This document shows, one piece after another, positions 1-6,738 of a stretch of DNA of 26,945 nucleotides. Positions within the stretch are counted from its first letter, which is position 1, and every line of letters begins with the position of its first letter. Source of the DNA: CAVPRW01 sp046727435 [NCBI: bacterium] (GTDB lineage Bacteria; Tectomicrobia; Entotheonellia; J063); contig JBKPCR010000484.1 in assembly GCA_046727435.1 (NCBI GenBank), forward strand, positions 1-26,945, written 5' to 3'. A program made the translations under genes and the position numbers. The notes under the pieces were generated by a model. That model was not told where the DNA came from, searched no databases, and saw only the letters and a program-made list of their open reading frames with translations.

Positions 1-1
1 G

Positions 2-757
2 ATCGATGTCCCCGCGGCGACCGACCTCGGGATTGTGGCAGTCAATATTCCCGATATCTGGACCCGCGAAGTGGCGAACCACGCCCTCGCCCTCCTCCTG
101 GCCTGGAATCGGCGCATTCCGACCCTGAACAACGAGGTCAAAGCGGGCCTCTGGCAATCGCAACCTCCGGGTCCTCTGGGAGCATTACATAGCGAGACGG
201 TGGGCATTGTGGGCTTTGGCAACATTGGTAGAGCATTTGCGCGGCGCGTCGCGGCCCTGGAAACGCACGTCATCGCCTACGACCCCTACGTCGACGACGC
301 CCAGTTCGCGGCCTTGGGGGTAGAGCGCGTACTTTCCCTCGGGGAGTTGGCGGTGCGCTCGGATTACATCTCCGTCCACACCCTGCTGAATGCCGAAACC
401 CGCCATCTGATCAATGAAGCCTTTCTCCGGCAGATGAAGCCCACGGCCTGTCTCATCAACACCTCCCGCGGCCCAGTGGTTGATGAACGGGCCATCATTC
501 GCGCCCTACAAGAGAAATGGATCGCTGGCGCGGCGCTCGACGTCCAGGAACACGAACCCCCAGCCCCCGACAATCCCTTGTCGCGTCTGGAGAACGTCAT
601 CCTGACGCCGCACGCTGCCTACTACTCGACCGCAGCGGTGGCCCAGGTGCCGCGGCGCTGTGGGGAAGAGGTGGCACGAGCGCTGACCGGTCAACGCCCG
701 CTGCATATGGTCAATCCTGAAGTCTATGCGGTCTTGATGCAGCCTGAGGCGCGCTGA
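2..757 (+). CDS. D-2-hydroxyacid dehydrogenase, CtBP-like (5'-truncated)
   Basis: NAD-dependent dehydrogenase of the D-isomer 2-hydroxyacid family; the reading frame is open to the left edge of the window, so the N-terminal substrate domain is missing. Visible are the NAD-binding Rossmann motif GIVGFGNIGRAFARR, the catalytic Arg in NTSRGPVVDE, the Glu in AALDVQEHEPP and the His in LTPHAAYYS. The PHAAYYS block and the tail ALTGQRPLHMVNPEV resemble C-terminal-binding-protein-like members more than PGDH or lactate dehydrogenases. The substrate cannot be told from sequence. A GTG at 35 could be read as a start, but the coding similarity continues upstream of it, so the gene really begins outside the window. 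It is separated from the cluster by about 580 bp and probably belongs to another operon. Confidence 0.88.
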   Translation: MDVPAATDLGIVAVNIPDIWTREVANHALALLLAWNRRIPTLNNEVKAGLWQSQPPGPLGALHSETVGIVGFGNIGRAFARRVAALETHVIAYDPYVDDAQFAALGVERVLSLGELAVRSDYISVHTLLNAETRHLINEAFLRQMKPTACLINTSRGPVVDERAIIRALQEKWIAGAALDVQEHEPPAPDNPLSRLENVILTPHAAYYSTAAVAQVPRRCGEEVARALTGQRPLHMVNPEVYAVLMQPEAR

Positions 758-843
758 ACCCACAGGTCTGGCACTGCGGTGGCTTCGACACGTATAAGCT
801 ACCGCAGAACCATGTCATAAAACACGACAGCCAAATATTTCTT

Positions 844-871
844 TTGACCTCCGGCTCACATTTGCTATACT
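844..871 (+). promoter_or_regulatory. sigma70-type promoter candidate
   Basis: A -35 box TTGACC (844-849) and a -10 box TATACT (866-871) are separated by 16 bp, and each matches the consensus at five of six positions. The predicted transcription start is near 878. The next gene on this strand begins at 1335, so the transcript would carry a long leader. No better promoter was seen closer to that gene. Confidence 0.5.
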
Positions 872-1334
872 TCGTTACATTTCGCGCTACTTCTGCATCA
901 CCTCTCTAAGACACTTTGGGTTTCAACGTGTGAGGTTATCCGTGCTCCCTGAGAGGAGCACGTCTCTCCGGTCCACCCTGTTATTTTGCACCCACCCATA
1001 ACCGAGCTCTGCTGACAGCATCTGGGCTAGCATAGGGCAGCCCTCAGGTGATGTGTCCCCGTCATCCCAGTTGCTGTCTTATCGACTAGGACCACGCCCC
1101 AGGATGACCTCAACGGCTTTATGGCCGTGGTATTTGGGGCCTGGCGGTTATTTGGTCAAGGACTGGCGGACGCCCGTCGGGGTCCTTGTCCATTTTGGTG
1201 AGACACGTTGAGACGACCCGTACCATGAGCTACGTCCTGTTCACGCGGTACGCCGACCAGCAGCTCAATCAGCCGGAGAAAAGTCCCCACTCATCTCGAC
1301 TGCGGCTGCATGCAAAGGCCGGGAAGGAAGAGCC
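872..1334 (+). promoter_or_regulatory. Long non-coding leader with hairpins
   Basis: No convincing gene is present in this stretch. It lies between a good promoter candidate and a regulator gene and holds three inverted repeats. The first is an 8-bp perfect stem, CGTGCTCC/GGAGCACG, at 941-962 with a 6-nt loop. The second is GGGCT/AGCCC at 1024-1043. The third is CAAGGAC/GTCCTTG at 1157-1188. None is followed by a T-tract, so they are not classic terminators. It could be a structured 5' UTR, an attenuator or a small RNA; no known riboswitch class was recognised. Confidence 0.35.
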
Positions 1335-2003
1335 ATGCAAAGTGCCATTAGGGTAGCTATCATCCACCGCAATCGTCTCTTTCGCGAGGGGCTTGCGTTT
1401 GTGTTGTCCCAGCAGCGCGGCATTACGGTGGTCACTTGTGGCGACGGGGCCGGTGACGCCTTAGCAGAAATTGGTAGACTGTGCCCGGATGTGATCATCT
1501 TGGATTTTTCCCAGCAGGGACGCGATGGCTTGAAAGAGGCGCGTCAACTCCGAGAGGCCTCCCCTGAGTCCAGACTCCTCCTGATGGGCCTGACCGAATC
1601 GGAAGCCGACGTTCTGGCGTGTATTGAAGCAGGCGCCGCAGGGTTGCTTCAGCGGGAAGCCTCGTTGGAGGAGCTGGTGCAGAACATTCGGGCGATGGCG
1701 GCAGGCGAGGCCCTGTGCTCTCCGAAAATCATCGCGCTGCTCTTCTCCCAAATTGCGGAGGAGGCTCACGCCAGGAAACGGGTGCAGCGCTCCGACCTGC
1801 CGCATCTCACCTCTCGCGAATGCCAGATCCTAGCGTTGATTGAGGAACGGTGCAGCAATAAAGAGATCGCCGTCCGTTTGGAGATCGAGATCCAGACCGT
1901 GAAGAACCACGTCCACAACATTTTGGAAAAGCTCCAGCTCCATAGCCGCCGGGAGGCCGCCTCGTATGCCAGAGAACGGGGTATGCTGGGAAGAGTGCAC
2001 TGA
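1335..2003 (+). CDS. NarL/LuxR-type response regulator with degraded receiver
   Basis: Two-domain transcription factor of 222 residues: receiver-like domain (about 5-120) and C-terminal LuxR helix-turn-helix (about 155-215, with LTSRECQILALIEE and NKEIAVRLEIEIQTVKNHV). The phosphoacceptor Asp is kept (D57 in VIILDF). The acidic pair that binds Mg2+ in NarL is replaced by H11-R12, and the conserved Lys is Arg (R107 in GLLQREA). Phosphorylation control is therefore doubtful; the domain may respond to a ligand or a partner instead. The gene is single, with a long leader upstream and a perfect terminator downstream, so it is transcribed apart from the operon at 2264. Regulation of that operon is an inference from position. 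Confidence 0.88.
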   Translation: MQSAIRVAIIHRNRLFREGLAFVLSQQRGITVVTCGDGAGDALAEIGRLCPDVIILDFSQQGRDGLKEARQLREASPESRLLLMGLTESEADVLACIEAGAAGLLQREASLEELVQNIRAMAAGEALCSPKIIALLFSQIAEEAHARKRVQRSDLPHLTSRECQILALIEERCSNKEIAVRLEIEIQTVKNHVHNILEKLQLHSRREAASYARERGMLGRVH

Positions 2004-2134
2004 ATCCAGAAAAGGATGTAGTACTGCGTGTCCCACAGACCTGATGCGCCTCAGCTCGATTTGTCTTAGCACACGGGAACTAGTCTGTAGCGGTTGATGA
2101 CTAACCAGTACTTTTTGATTGCCTCCAATATTGT

Positions 2135-2162
2135 GGTCTACGAAATGTAGACCCTTTTTTTT
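2135..2162 (+). terminator. Intrinsic terminator after the LuxR-type gene
   Basis: Perfect 7-bp stem GGTCTAC/GTAGACC with a 5-nt loop (GAAAT), followed by C and a run of eight T. It lies about 130 bp after the regulator's stop codon and reads on the + strand. It separates the regulator from the biosynthetic operon that starts at 2264. Confidence 0.88.
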
Positions 2163-2196
2163 GCCACCATAGATCGGAATTTGGAGCCACGATCCA

Positions 2197-2225
2197 TTGT
2201 TTTAGCGTGTAGGGAGGCATATCCT
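2197..2225 (+). promoter_or_regulatory. Weak promoter candidate for the operon
   Basis: TTGTTT (2197-2202) and TATCCT (2220-2225) are 17 bp apart, just after the terminator and about 40 bp before the ATG at 2264. Some promoter is expected here because the terminator cuts off upstream transcription. The boxes match consensus only moderately, so the exact position is uncertain. Confidence 0.3.
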
Positions 2226-2263
2226 CCCCCTCAGGGTGGGATAAAGGAGAGTATGCAGAAAAT

Positions 2264-2641
2264 ATGAAGAAGATCAGAATTCTCTTGGCCAACAGTCGTC
2301 CTCGGATTATGCGGGAGGTGATAAGGCAACTCATAAGGCGCCAGCCTGATATGGAGATTGTGGGGGAGGTCCTCGACCTGTCGGTTCTGGTCCGCACCGC
2401 GCAAGAGACGGCGGCCGACGTGATCATCATCGCCCTGGAAGATTCTGTGGCGTTGGGGCTGGGCAGTCAGCTACTCACCGAATGTCCCGATGTGATCATC
2501 CTTGAGCTGGCATCGCAAGGTGATGTCGCCTTCATCGGGCAAGTATGCCTTGGGCGCAGGGAGATTGCTGAGCCGTCAGAGGCGAATATCCTGAGTGCTC
2601 TTCGCCATGCGATCCAGGACCCCATAGCATGCACGTGTTGA
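2264..2641 (+). CDS. Stand-alone pseudo-receiver protein
   Basis: 125-residue CheY-like fold without an output domain. The N-terminal strand-helix (IRILLANSRPRIMREVIRQL) and the following DMEIVGEV resemble NarL-type receivers. The acidic pair is replaced (ANSRP), and the phosphoacceptor Asp is Ala in the aligned DVIIIALED. It therefore cannot work as a normal phosphoreceiver. It is the first gene of the operon, 20 bp before the acyl carrier protein, and follows another degraded-receiver regulator. It may be a protein-interaction subunit, for example a partner of that regulator; this is inference. An AAGGAG at 2244-2249 precedes the ATG with a rather long 14-nt spacer. A 4-codon ORF (ATG at 2253) ends with a TGA overlapping this ATG. 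Confidence 0.72.
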   Translation: MKKIRILLANSRPRIMREVIRQLIRRQPDMEIVGEVLDLSVLVRTAQETAADVIIIALEDSVALGLGSQLLTECPDVIILELASQGDVAFIGQVCLGRREIAEPSEANILSALRHAIQDPIACTC

Positions 2642-2661
2642 GCCGCCGAAGGAGGGAAACC

Positions 2662-2913
2662 ATGACGGAAGTGGAGATCAGAGACAGCATCAAGAAGGTC
2701 GTTGCGAGTGTCAGCGATATCGATCTGGCAGACATCGGGGACTCAGCTTCGTTTAAGGAAGACCTCGGCCTGGATTCCCTCGTGCTACTCGAGATCTCGG
2801 TCGATATCGGGCTGCAGTTTGCGCTTGATATCCCCGAAGAACAGCTCATGCAGCTTCGGACGGTGCAGGACGCGGTCGAGTTAGTGCAGCAATGTTTAGT
2901 GGCGAAGGTATGA
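2662..2913 (+). CDS. Acyl carrier protein
   Basis: 83-residue acidic acyl carrier protein. The phosphopantetheine attachment motif LGLDSLVLLEI gives Ser39, and the surrounding helices (SFKEDLGLDS, LDIPEEQLMQLRTVQDAVELV) are typical. It would carry the growing acyl or ketide chain on its 4'-phosphopantetheine arm. The start at 2662 is chosen over an upstream in-frame ATG at 2629 because a strong AAGGAGG lies directly before it. The stop is 12 bp before the ketosynthase, so the pair is almost certainly co-translated. A dedicated ACP next to a KS and a KS-like partner is the layout of a minimal type II polyketide or specialised fatty-acid synthase. The ORF is intact and of usual length. Confidence 0.93.
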   Translation: MTEVEIRDSIKKVVASVSDIDLADIGDSASFKEDLGLDSLVLLEISVDIGLQFALDIPEEQLMQLRTVQDAVELVQQCLVAKV

Positions 2914-2925
2914 GGTGAGCGAAAG

Positions 2926-4146
2926 ATGCAGCGGCGCGTCGTGATCACGGGTATAGGCCTGGTTACCTCTATCGGCACGGGATGTGCGCCTTTTTGGGAC
3001 AGTCTGTTGGCGGGCCGTTCGGGCTTCAGCCTGGTTGAGTCATTCGATACCAGTGCATACAAGGTCAACCGTGGGGCCGAGGTCAAAGCCTTCCAGGCCG
3101 CGGATTACCTGGCGCATCTTGATCCCGCCTCCATGGGCCGCGCCTCACAGTTTGCGACCGCTGCAGCCCAACTCGCTATTGTGGATGCGCATCTGGATTT
3201 GCAGGCGATCGAACCGGAACGGGCCGGTGTGTCGATGGGAACCACATCAGGCGAGCCCAGGGAGATTGAGCGCTTTGATGATTACTTCGTGAACGAGGCA
3301 TTGGAGCGGAGCGGGCCGGAGTTCATGGCGTTATACCCGTGCCATGTCATTGCAGCGCACATCGCCACAGAATTGGGTTTGGCAGGGGTCGCCATGACGA
3401 TTCCGACCGCATGCGCCGCCGGCAACTACGCCATTGCGCATGCCTTCGAGCTGCTGGGCTCTGGCCGAGCGGACATGATGCTGGCCGGAGGCGCCGACGC
3501 CTTTTCACGAATTACCTACGCGGGGTTTGCTCGGCTCGGAGCCATTGCTCCAGAAGTCTGCCAGCCATTTGATCGTCATCGCAAAGGTATGATCCCAGGC
3601 GAAGGCGCAGCCGTACTGGTGCTTGAGCCACTGCCGCGGGCCCTCAAGCGTGGAGCGCGGGTCTATGCCGAGGTCGCCGGTTATGGGTTATCCTGTGACG
3701 CACACCACATGACCGCAGCACACCCGCAGGGCGATGGGGCGGCACGGGCGATGGAGAAGGCTCTCCAGCATGGTGGCATGCAGCCACACGACGTGAGCTA
3801 TATCAGCGCCCACGGCACCGGCACGCCAACCAATGACCAATGCGAAACTCTCGCGGTCAAACGCGTCTTTAAGGACGACGCCTATCGCATCCCGATCAGC
3901 TCCATCAAGTCCATGCTCGGCCACACCATGGGAGCGGCGTCCGCCATCGAAGCGGCGGTGTGTGCCCTCACCATCTGGCACGGTTGCATTCCACCGACCA
4001 TGCACCTCGAGGAACCAGACCCCGCCTGCGACCTCGACTATGTCCCGAATGCGGCGCGCGCACACAAGGTGCGTGTAGCGATGAATAATGCCTACGCGTT
4101 CGGCGGCAACAACTCGTCGTTGATCCTGAAGAAATGTGAGGCGTAG
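2926..4146 (+). CDS. Beta-ketoacyl-ACP synthase (KS, FabF-like), catalytically intact
   Basis: 406-residue condensing enzyme of the KAS II/type II PKS alpha class; it elongates an ACP-bound acyl chain by decarboxylative Claisen condensation with malonyl-ACP. The catalytic triad is complete: Cys163 (TACAAGNYAI), His296 (SAHGTGTPTND) and His333 (SMLGHTMGAA), with the conserved Lys328. It is preceded by the ACP (12-bp gap) and followed after 5 bp by a KS paralog without these residues, which suggests a KS-alpha/KS-beta heterodimer. The protein is cytosolic and has no membrane segment. Chain length and starter unit cannot be read from the sequence. A primary-metabolism FabF role is less likely because another canonical FabF-type gene lies at 20599. 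Confidence 0.93.
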   Translation: MQRRVVITGIGLVTSIGTGCAPFWDSLLAGRSGFSLVESFDTSAYKVNRGAEVKAFQAADYLAHLDPASMGRASQFATAAAQLAIVDAHLDLQAIEPERAGVSMGTTSGEPREIERFDDYFVNEALERSGPEFMALYPCHVIAAHIATELGLAGVAMTIPTACAAGNYAIAHAFELLGSGRADMMLAGGADAFSRITYAGFARLGAIAPEVCQPFDRHRKGMIPGEGAAVLVLEPLPRALKRGARVYAEVAGYGLSCDAHHMTAAHPQGDGAARAMEKALQHGGMQPHDVSYISAHGTGTPTNDQCETLAVKRVFKDDAYRIPISSIKSMLGHTMGAASAIEAAVCALTIWHGCIPPTMHLEEPDPACDLDYVPNAARAHKVRVAMNNAYAFGGNNSSLILKKCEA

Positions 4147-4151
4147 AACCC

Positions 4152-5393
4152 ATGGAACGCAGGGTGGTGATGACTGGCGTCGGTGTGCTTTCTTCTCTTG
4201 GTGATTCACCGTCGGCGTTGTCCACGGCATTGCGTGAAGGCCGCAGCGGTTTGAGCCCTGTCAAGTCGTTTAGCACCGACGGACTGGTTTGCCATCAGGC
4301 GGGCGAGCTCCGCTCCTTTGCCCCAGAGCTTTACCTGGGGGAGCGCAATCTGCGTGCATTGGACCGCACCTCGCGGTTGGTGACCGCGGCAGCGACTTTA
4401 GCGCTGGACGACAGTGGCTGGTCGGCAGAGCTGCGCCGTCGTTGCGAGGTCGGAGTTGTACTCGGGACGATGTTTTGTAGCGTGCATACGATTTCGGAGT
4501 TCGACCGCCGGGGCCTCGTCCTTGGACCGAAGAACGTCAGCCCGATGGACTTCGCCAATACCGTGATCAACGCCGCAGCCGGGCAGGTCGCCATCTGGCA
4601 CGATCTGCGCGGGGTGAACTCGACGATCGCGGGTGGCATTACCTCTGGGCTGCAAGCCATCGCGTATGCGACCGAGCTGATCCGCAGCGGTCAGGCGACG
4701 GCGATCCTGACCGGGGGCGCTGAGGAGCTGTGCTTCGAGTCATTCCATGGCTTTGCTCGGGCCGGTTGGTTGTGTGCGGCAGGCAATGGCGTCAGCGAAT
4801 GCCCCATTCCATTCGATGCCAGGCGCAATGGTTTTGCGTTGGGGGAAGGAGCTGCCCTGCTGATGCTCGAGGACGCCGCTTCCGCCGCCGCCCGTGGCGC
4901 CACGGCGTGGGGCGAGATCAAGGGGCATGGCACCGCCTATGATGTCTCCCGCGGCACCGTGGGCGTGCAAGCCGTCGAGGCGATCGCCCGGGCGATGCGA
5001 CTAGCATTGCAAGACGCCCAGATACACGCCGACGACATCGATTGTCTCAGTGCTTCGGCCAACGGCAGCGTATTGGGCGACCGTCACGAAGCGCAGGCGG
5101 TGGCGGCGGTCCTCGGTGGGCAGGCCGCGAGCCTGCCGGTGACGGCCATCAAATCCATGCTCGGTGAAACACTCGGCGCCTCTGGAGCCATGCAGACCAT
5201 CGCGCTTCTGGCAGCCATGCGCGATGGTGTGCTGCCTGGCATTCGGCACTTGGAACACCTCGAGCCCGATTTTCCGCTGGCCCTGGCGAGTCCTCATAAT
5301 CAGCGACTCGACCTGCGCTGTGGCCTCATCAATTCGGTCGGCCTCGATGGGAACTGTTGCGCGCTCGTCGTGGCAGGATGTGATGATCACTAA
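4152..5393 (+). CDS. KS-like chain-length-factor-type subunit (catalytic residues lost)
   Basis: 413 residues with thiolase/ketosynthase fold along the whole length (MERRVVMTGVGVLSSLG at the start, GEGAALLMLED, TAIKSMLGETLGASGAM). Aligned with the upstream KS, the active-site Cys becomes Ile163 (TIAGGITSG), the first His becomes Ser302 (SASANGS) and the second His becomes Glu339. The Lys of IKSM is kept. It therefore cannot condense. By analogy with KS-beta/chain-length factors of type II PKS and aryl-polyene systems it should pair with the KS at 2926 and shape the product cavity. Actinobacterial factors usually carry Gln in place of Cys; Ile is different. The 5-bp gap to the KS supports 1:1 production. 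Confidence 0.85.
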   Translation: MERRVVMTGVGVLSSLGDSPSALSTALREGRSGLSPVKSFSTDGLVCHQAGELRSFAPELYLGERNLRALDRTSRLVTAAATLALDDSGWSAELRRRCEVGVVLGTMFCSVHTISEFDRRGLVLGPKNVSPMDFANTVINAAAGQVAIWHDLRGVNSTIAGGITSGLQAIAYATELIRSGQATAILTGGAEELCFESFHGFARAGWLCAAGNGVSECPIPFDARRNGFALGEGAALLMLEDAASAAARGATAWGEIKGHGTAYDVSRGTVGVQAVEAIARAMRLALQDAQIHADDIDCLSASANGSVLGDRHEAQAVAAVLGGQAASLPVTAIKSMLGETLGASGAMQTIALLAAMRDGVLPGIRHLEHLEPDFPLALASPHNQRLDLRCGLINSVGLDGNCCALVVAGCDDH

Positions 5394-5416
5394 GTACCAT
5401 GCGCCGTCATTTCACT

Positions 5417-5461
5417 CCCTCCCGAACCCTCCCCCGTCGAGGGGGAGGACTGGGTGAGGGG
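5417..5461. repeat. GC-rich palindromic intergenic repeat (REP-like)
   Basis: CCTCCCCC (5428-5435) and GGGGGAGG (5441-5448) form a perfect 8-bp stem with a 5-nt loop. Imperfect flanking arms (CCCTCCC on the left, GGGTGAGGG on the right) extend it. This form resembles dispersed palindromic repeats found in intergenic regions of several bacterial genomes. It is the only such copy seen in the window and falls in a 120-bp gap in the operon, between the KS-like gene and the HMG-CoA reductase. Confidence 0.6.
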
Positions 5462-5513
5462 TCTTATAACCAACGGGCTATTTATAGCGCGTAGTACTAA
5501 GGGACCTGTGGTG

Positions 5514-6731
5514 ATGCCTATGTCAAGCCTGTCTGCGGCGGTTGATGAGTCAGGACCTCTCGACTTGGTCCCCCGGATGATCGCGCAGGGGTATGCGCCA
5601 TCAGACGTTGACCGTCGCCGTCAGTGGCTCGAAGCCAAGATCGGATGCCGTCTCACACATGTCAGCGCTTATTCGATCCCGAGCGAGGATATGCGCGGCA
5701 ACATCGAAAATCCGATTGGCACCGCGCAGATCCCCTTGGGCGTCGCCGGGCCTTTGCTGATCCACGGCACGCACGCTCGCGGTTGCTTCTACGTGCCGTT
5801 GGCGACGACGGAGGGGGCCTTAGTGCGCTCGTATGAACGCGGTATGGTCACCTTGAGCCGCGCCGGCGGGGTGGTCGCCCGTTTGTACGTGGACGAGAAT
5901 CGCATCTCGCCGGTCTTTTTTTTCGACCACATCAGCGACGCCCACGACTTCGTCCAGCATCTCCACGAGGACTTCGAGACGCTCCGTGCGGAGGCCGAAT
6001 CTACGACACGCCACGGCAAACTGCTACGTCTCGAATGCCACCCGGTCGGCCGCGAGGTGATAGTTCATTTCTGCTATTACACCGCCGACGCGCAGGGTAT
6101 GAACATGATCGTCAAGGCGACCGAGCGGGCCTGCCAGTGGATCATGCGCTATAGTCGCGCCAGGCGCTTCTACATCTTCAGCGGCTTGAGCTCGGAGAAG
6201 CGCGCCAGTGGGGTGCTGTTCTCCGGGGGGAAAGGCAAGAAAGTGACGGCGGGCGCCCTGGTGCCGGCGCGGATTGTGAAAGCCTACCTCCACACCACTC
6301 CGGAGCAGCTCATTGATATGTGGCACAATACTATGCTGGGCCATGTGCAGGCGAATGCCATAGGCTATAACGCGCACTATGCCAACGGGCTCACCGCCAT
6401 GTTCATTGCCTGTGGCCAGGATGTGGCCAATGTCGTGAACGCCGCCACCGGGATTACCAACTTCGAGACGACCGCTGACGGCGATCTATACGCCAGCGTC
6501 ACCTTGCCTTCGCTCACCGTGGCGACGGTGGGGGGTGGCACCGGTCTGGGAACAAGTCGTGAATGTCTGGGCATGCTTGGCTGTGCCGGCAGCGGGCACG
6601 CCGCCAAGTTTGCCGAGATTGTTGCGGCGACGCTGCTGGCTGGGGAGATTTCGATGGGCGCGGCCATCGCCAGCGGTGAATTCGTCGACGCGCACGAAAC
6701 CTATGGCAGAAACCGGCCCCACCGCGAGTGA
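5514..6731 (+). CDS. HMG-CoA reductase, class I-like, soluble
   Basis: 405-residue reductase catalytic domain, with no membrane anchor. Established family chemistry is the four-electron reduction of HMG-CoA to mevalonate with NAD(P)H. The catalytic residues are all visible: Glu100 (ATTEGAL), Lys229 (SSEKRAS), Asp303 (GQDVANV) and His394 near the C-terminus (DAHETYGRNR). The dinucleotide-binding DAQGMNMI and GGGTGLGTSRECLGMLG are also present. The ENPIGTAQIPLGVAGPL block and the GGGT motif are closer to class I than class II enzymes. The ATG at 5514 is preceded by AAGGGA; an in-frame GTG at 5454 would add 20 unlikely residues lying on a palindromic repeat. Its place in a KS/ACP operon is unusual, and no other mevalonate gene is in view. 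Action on another acyl thioester is possible. Confidence 0.9.
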   Translation: MPMSSLSAAVDESGPLDLVPRMIAQGYAPSDVDRRRQWLEAKIGCRLTHVSAYSIPSEDMRGNIENPIGTAQIPLGVAGPLLIHGTHARGCFYVPLATTEGALVRSYERGMVTLSRAGGVVARLYVDENRISPVFFFDHISDAHDFVQHLHEDFETLRAEAESTTRHGKLLRLECHPVGREVIVHFCYYTADAQGMNMIVKATERACQWIMRYSRARRFYIFSGLSSEKRASGVLFSGGKGKKVTAGALVPARIVKAYLHTTPEQLIDMWHNTMLGHVQANAIGYNAHYANGLTAMFIACGQDVANVVNAATGITNFETTADGDLYASVTLPSLTVATVGGGTGLGTSRECLGMLGCAGSGHAAKFAEIVAATLLAGEISMGAAIASGEFVDAHETYGRNRPHRE

Positions 6732-6738
6732 TAGCGGC

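Noticed and set aside
941-962. Hairpin CGTGCTCC/GGAGCACG as an intrinsic terminator
   Set aside because: The stem is perfect, but the following bases are TCTCTCCGG with no T-run, so it was kept only as leader structure.
1225-1356. 43-codon ORF (MSYVLFTRYADQ start) just before the regulator
   Set aside because: No clear ribosome site, overlaps the regulator's start, and lies in a structured leader; not enough support to call a gene.
5417-5461. Palindrome as a CRISPR repeat or transposon end
   Set aside because: Only one copy is present, there are no spacers, and no transposase or target-site duplication is visible.
5454-5513. GTG-initiated N-terminal extension of the HMG-CoA reductase
   Set aside because: The added residues overlap the edge of a palindromic repeat and have no family similarity; AAGGGA before the ATG at 5514 supports the shorter form.
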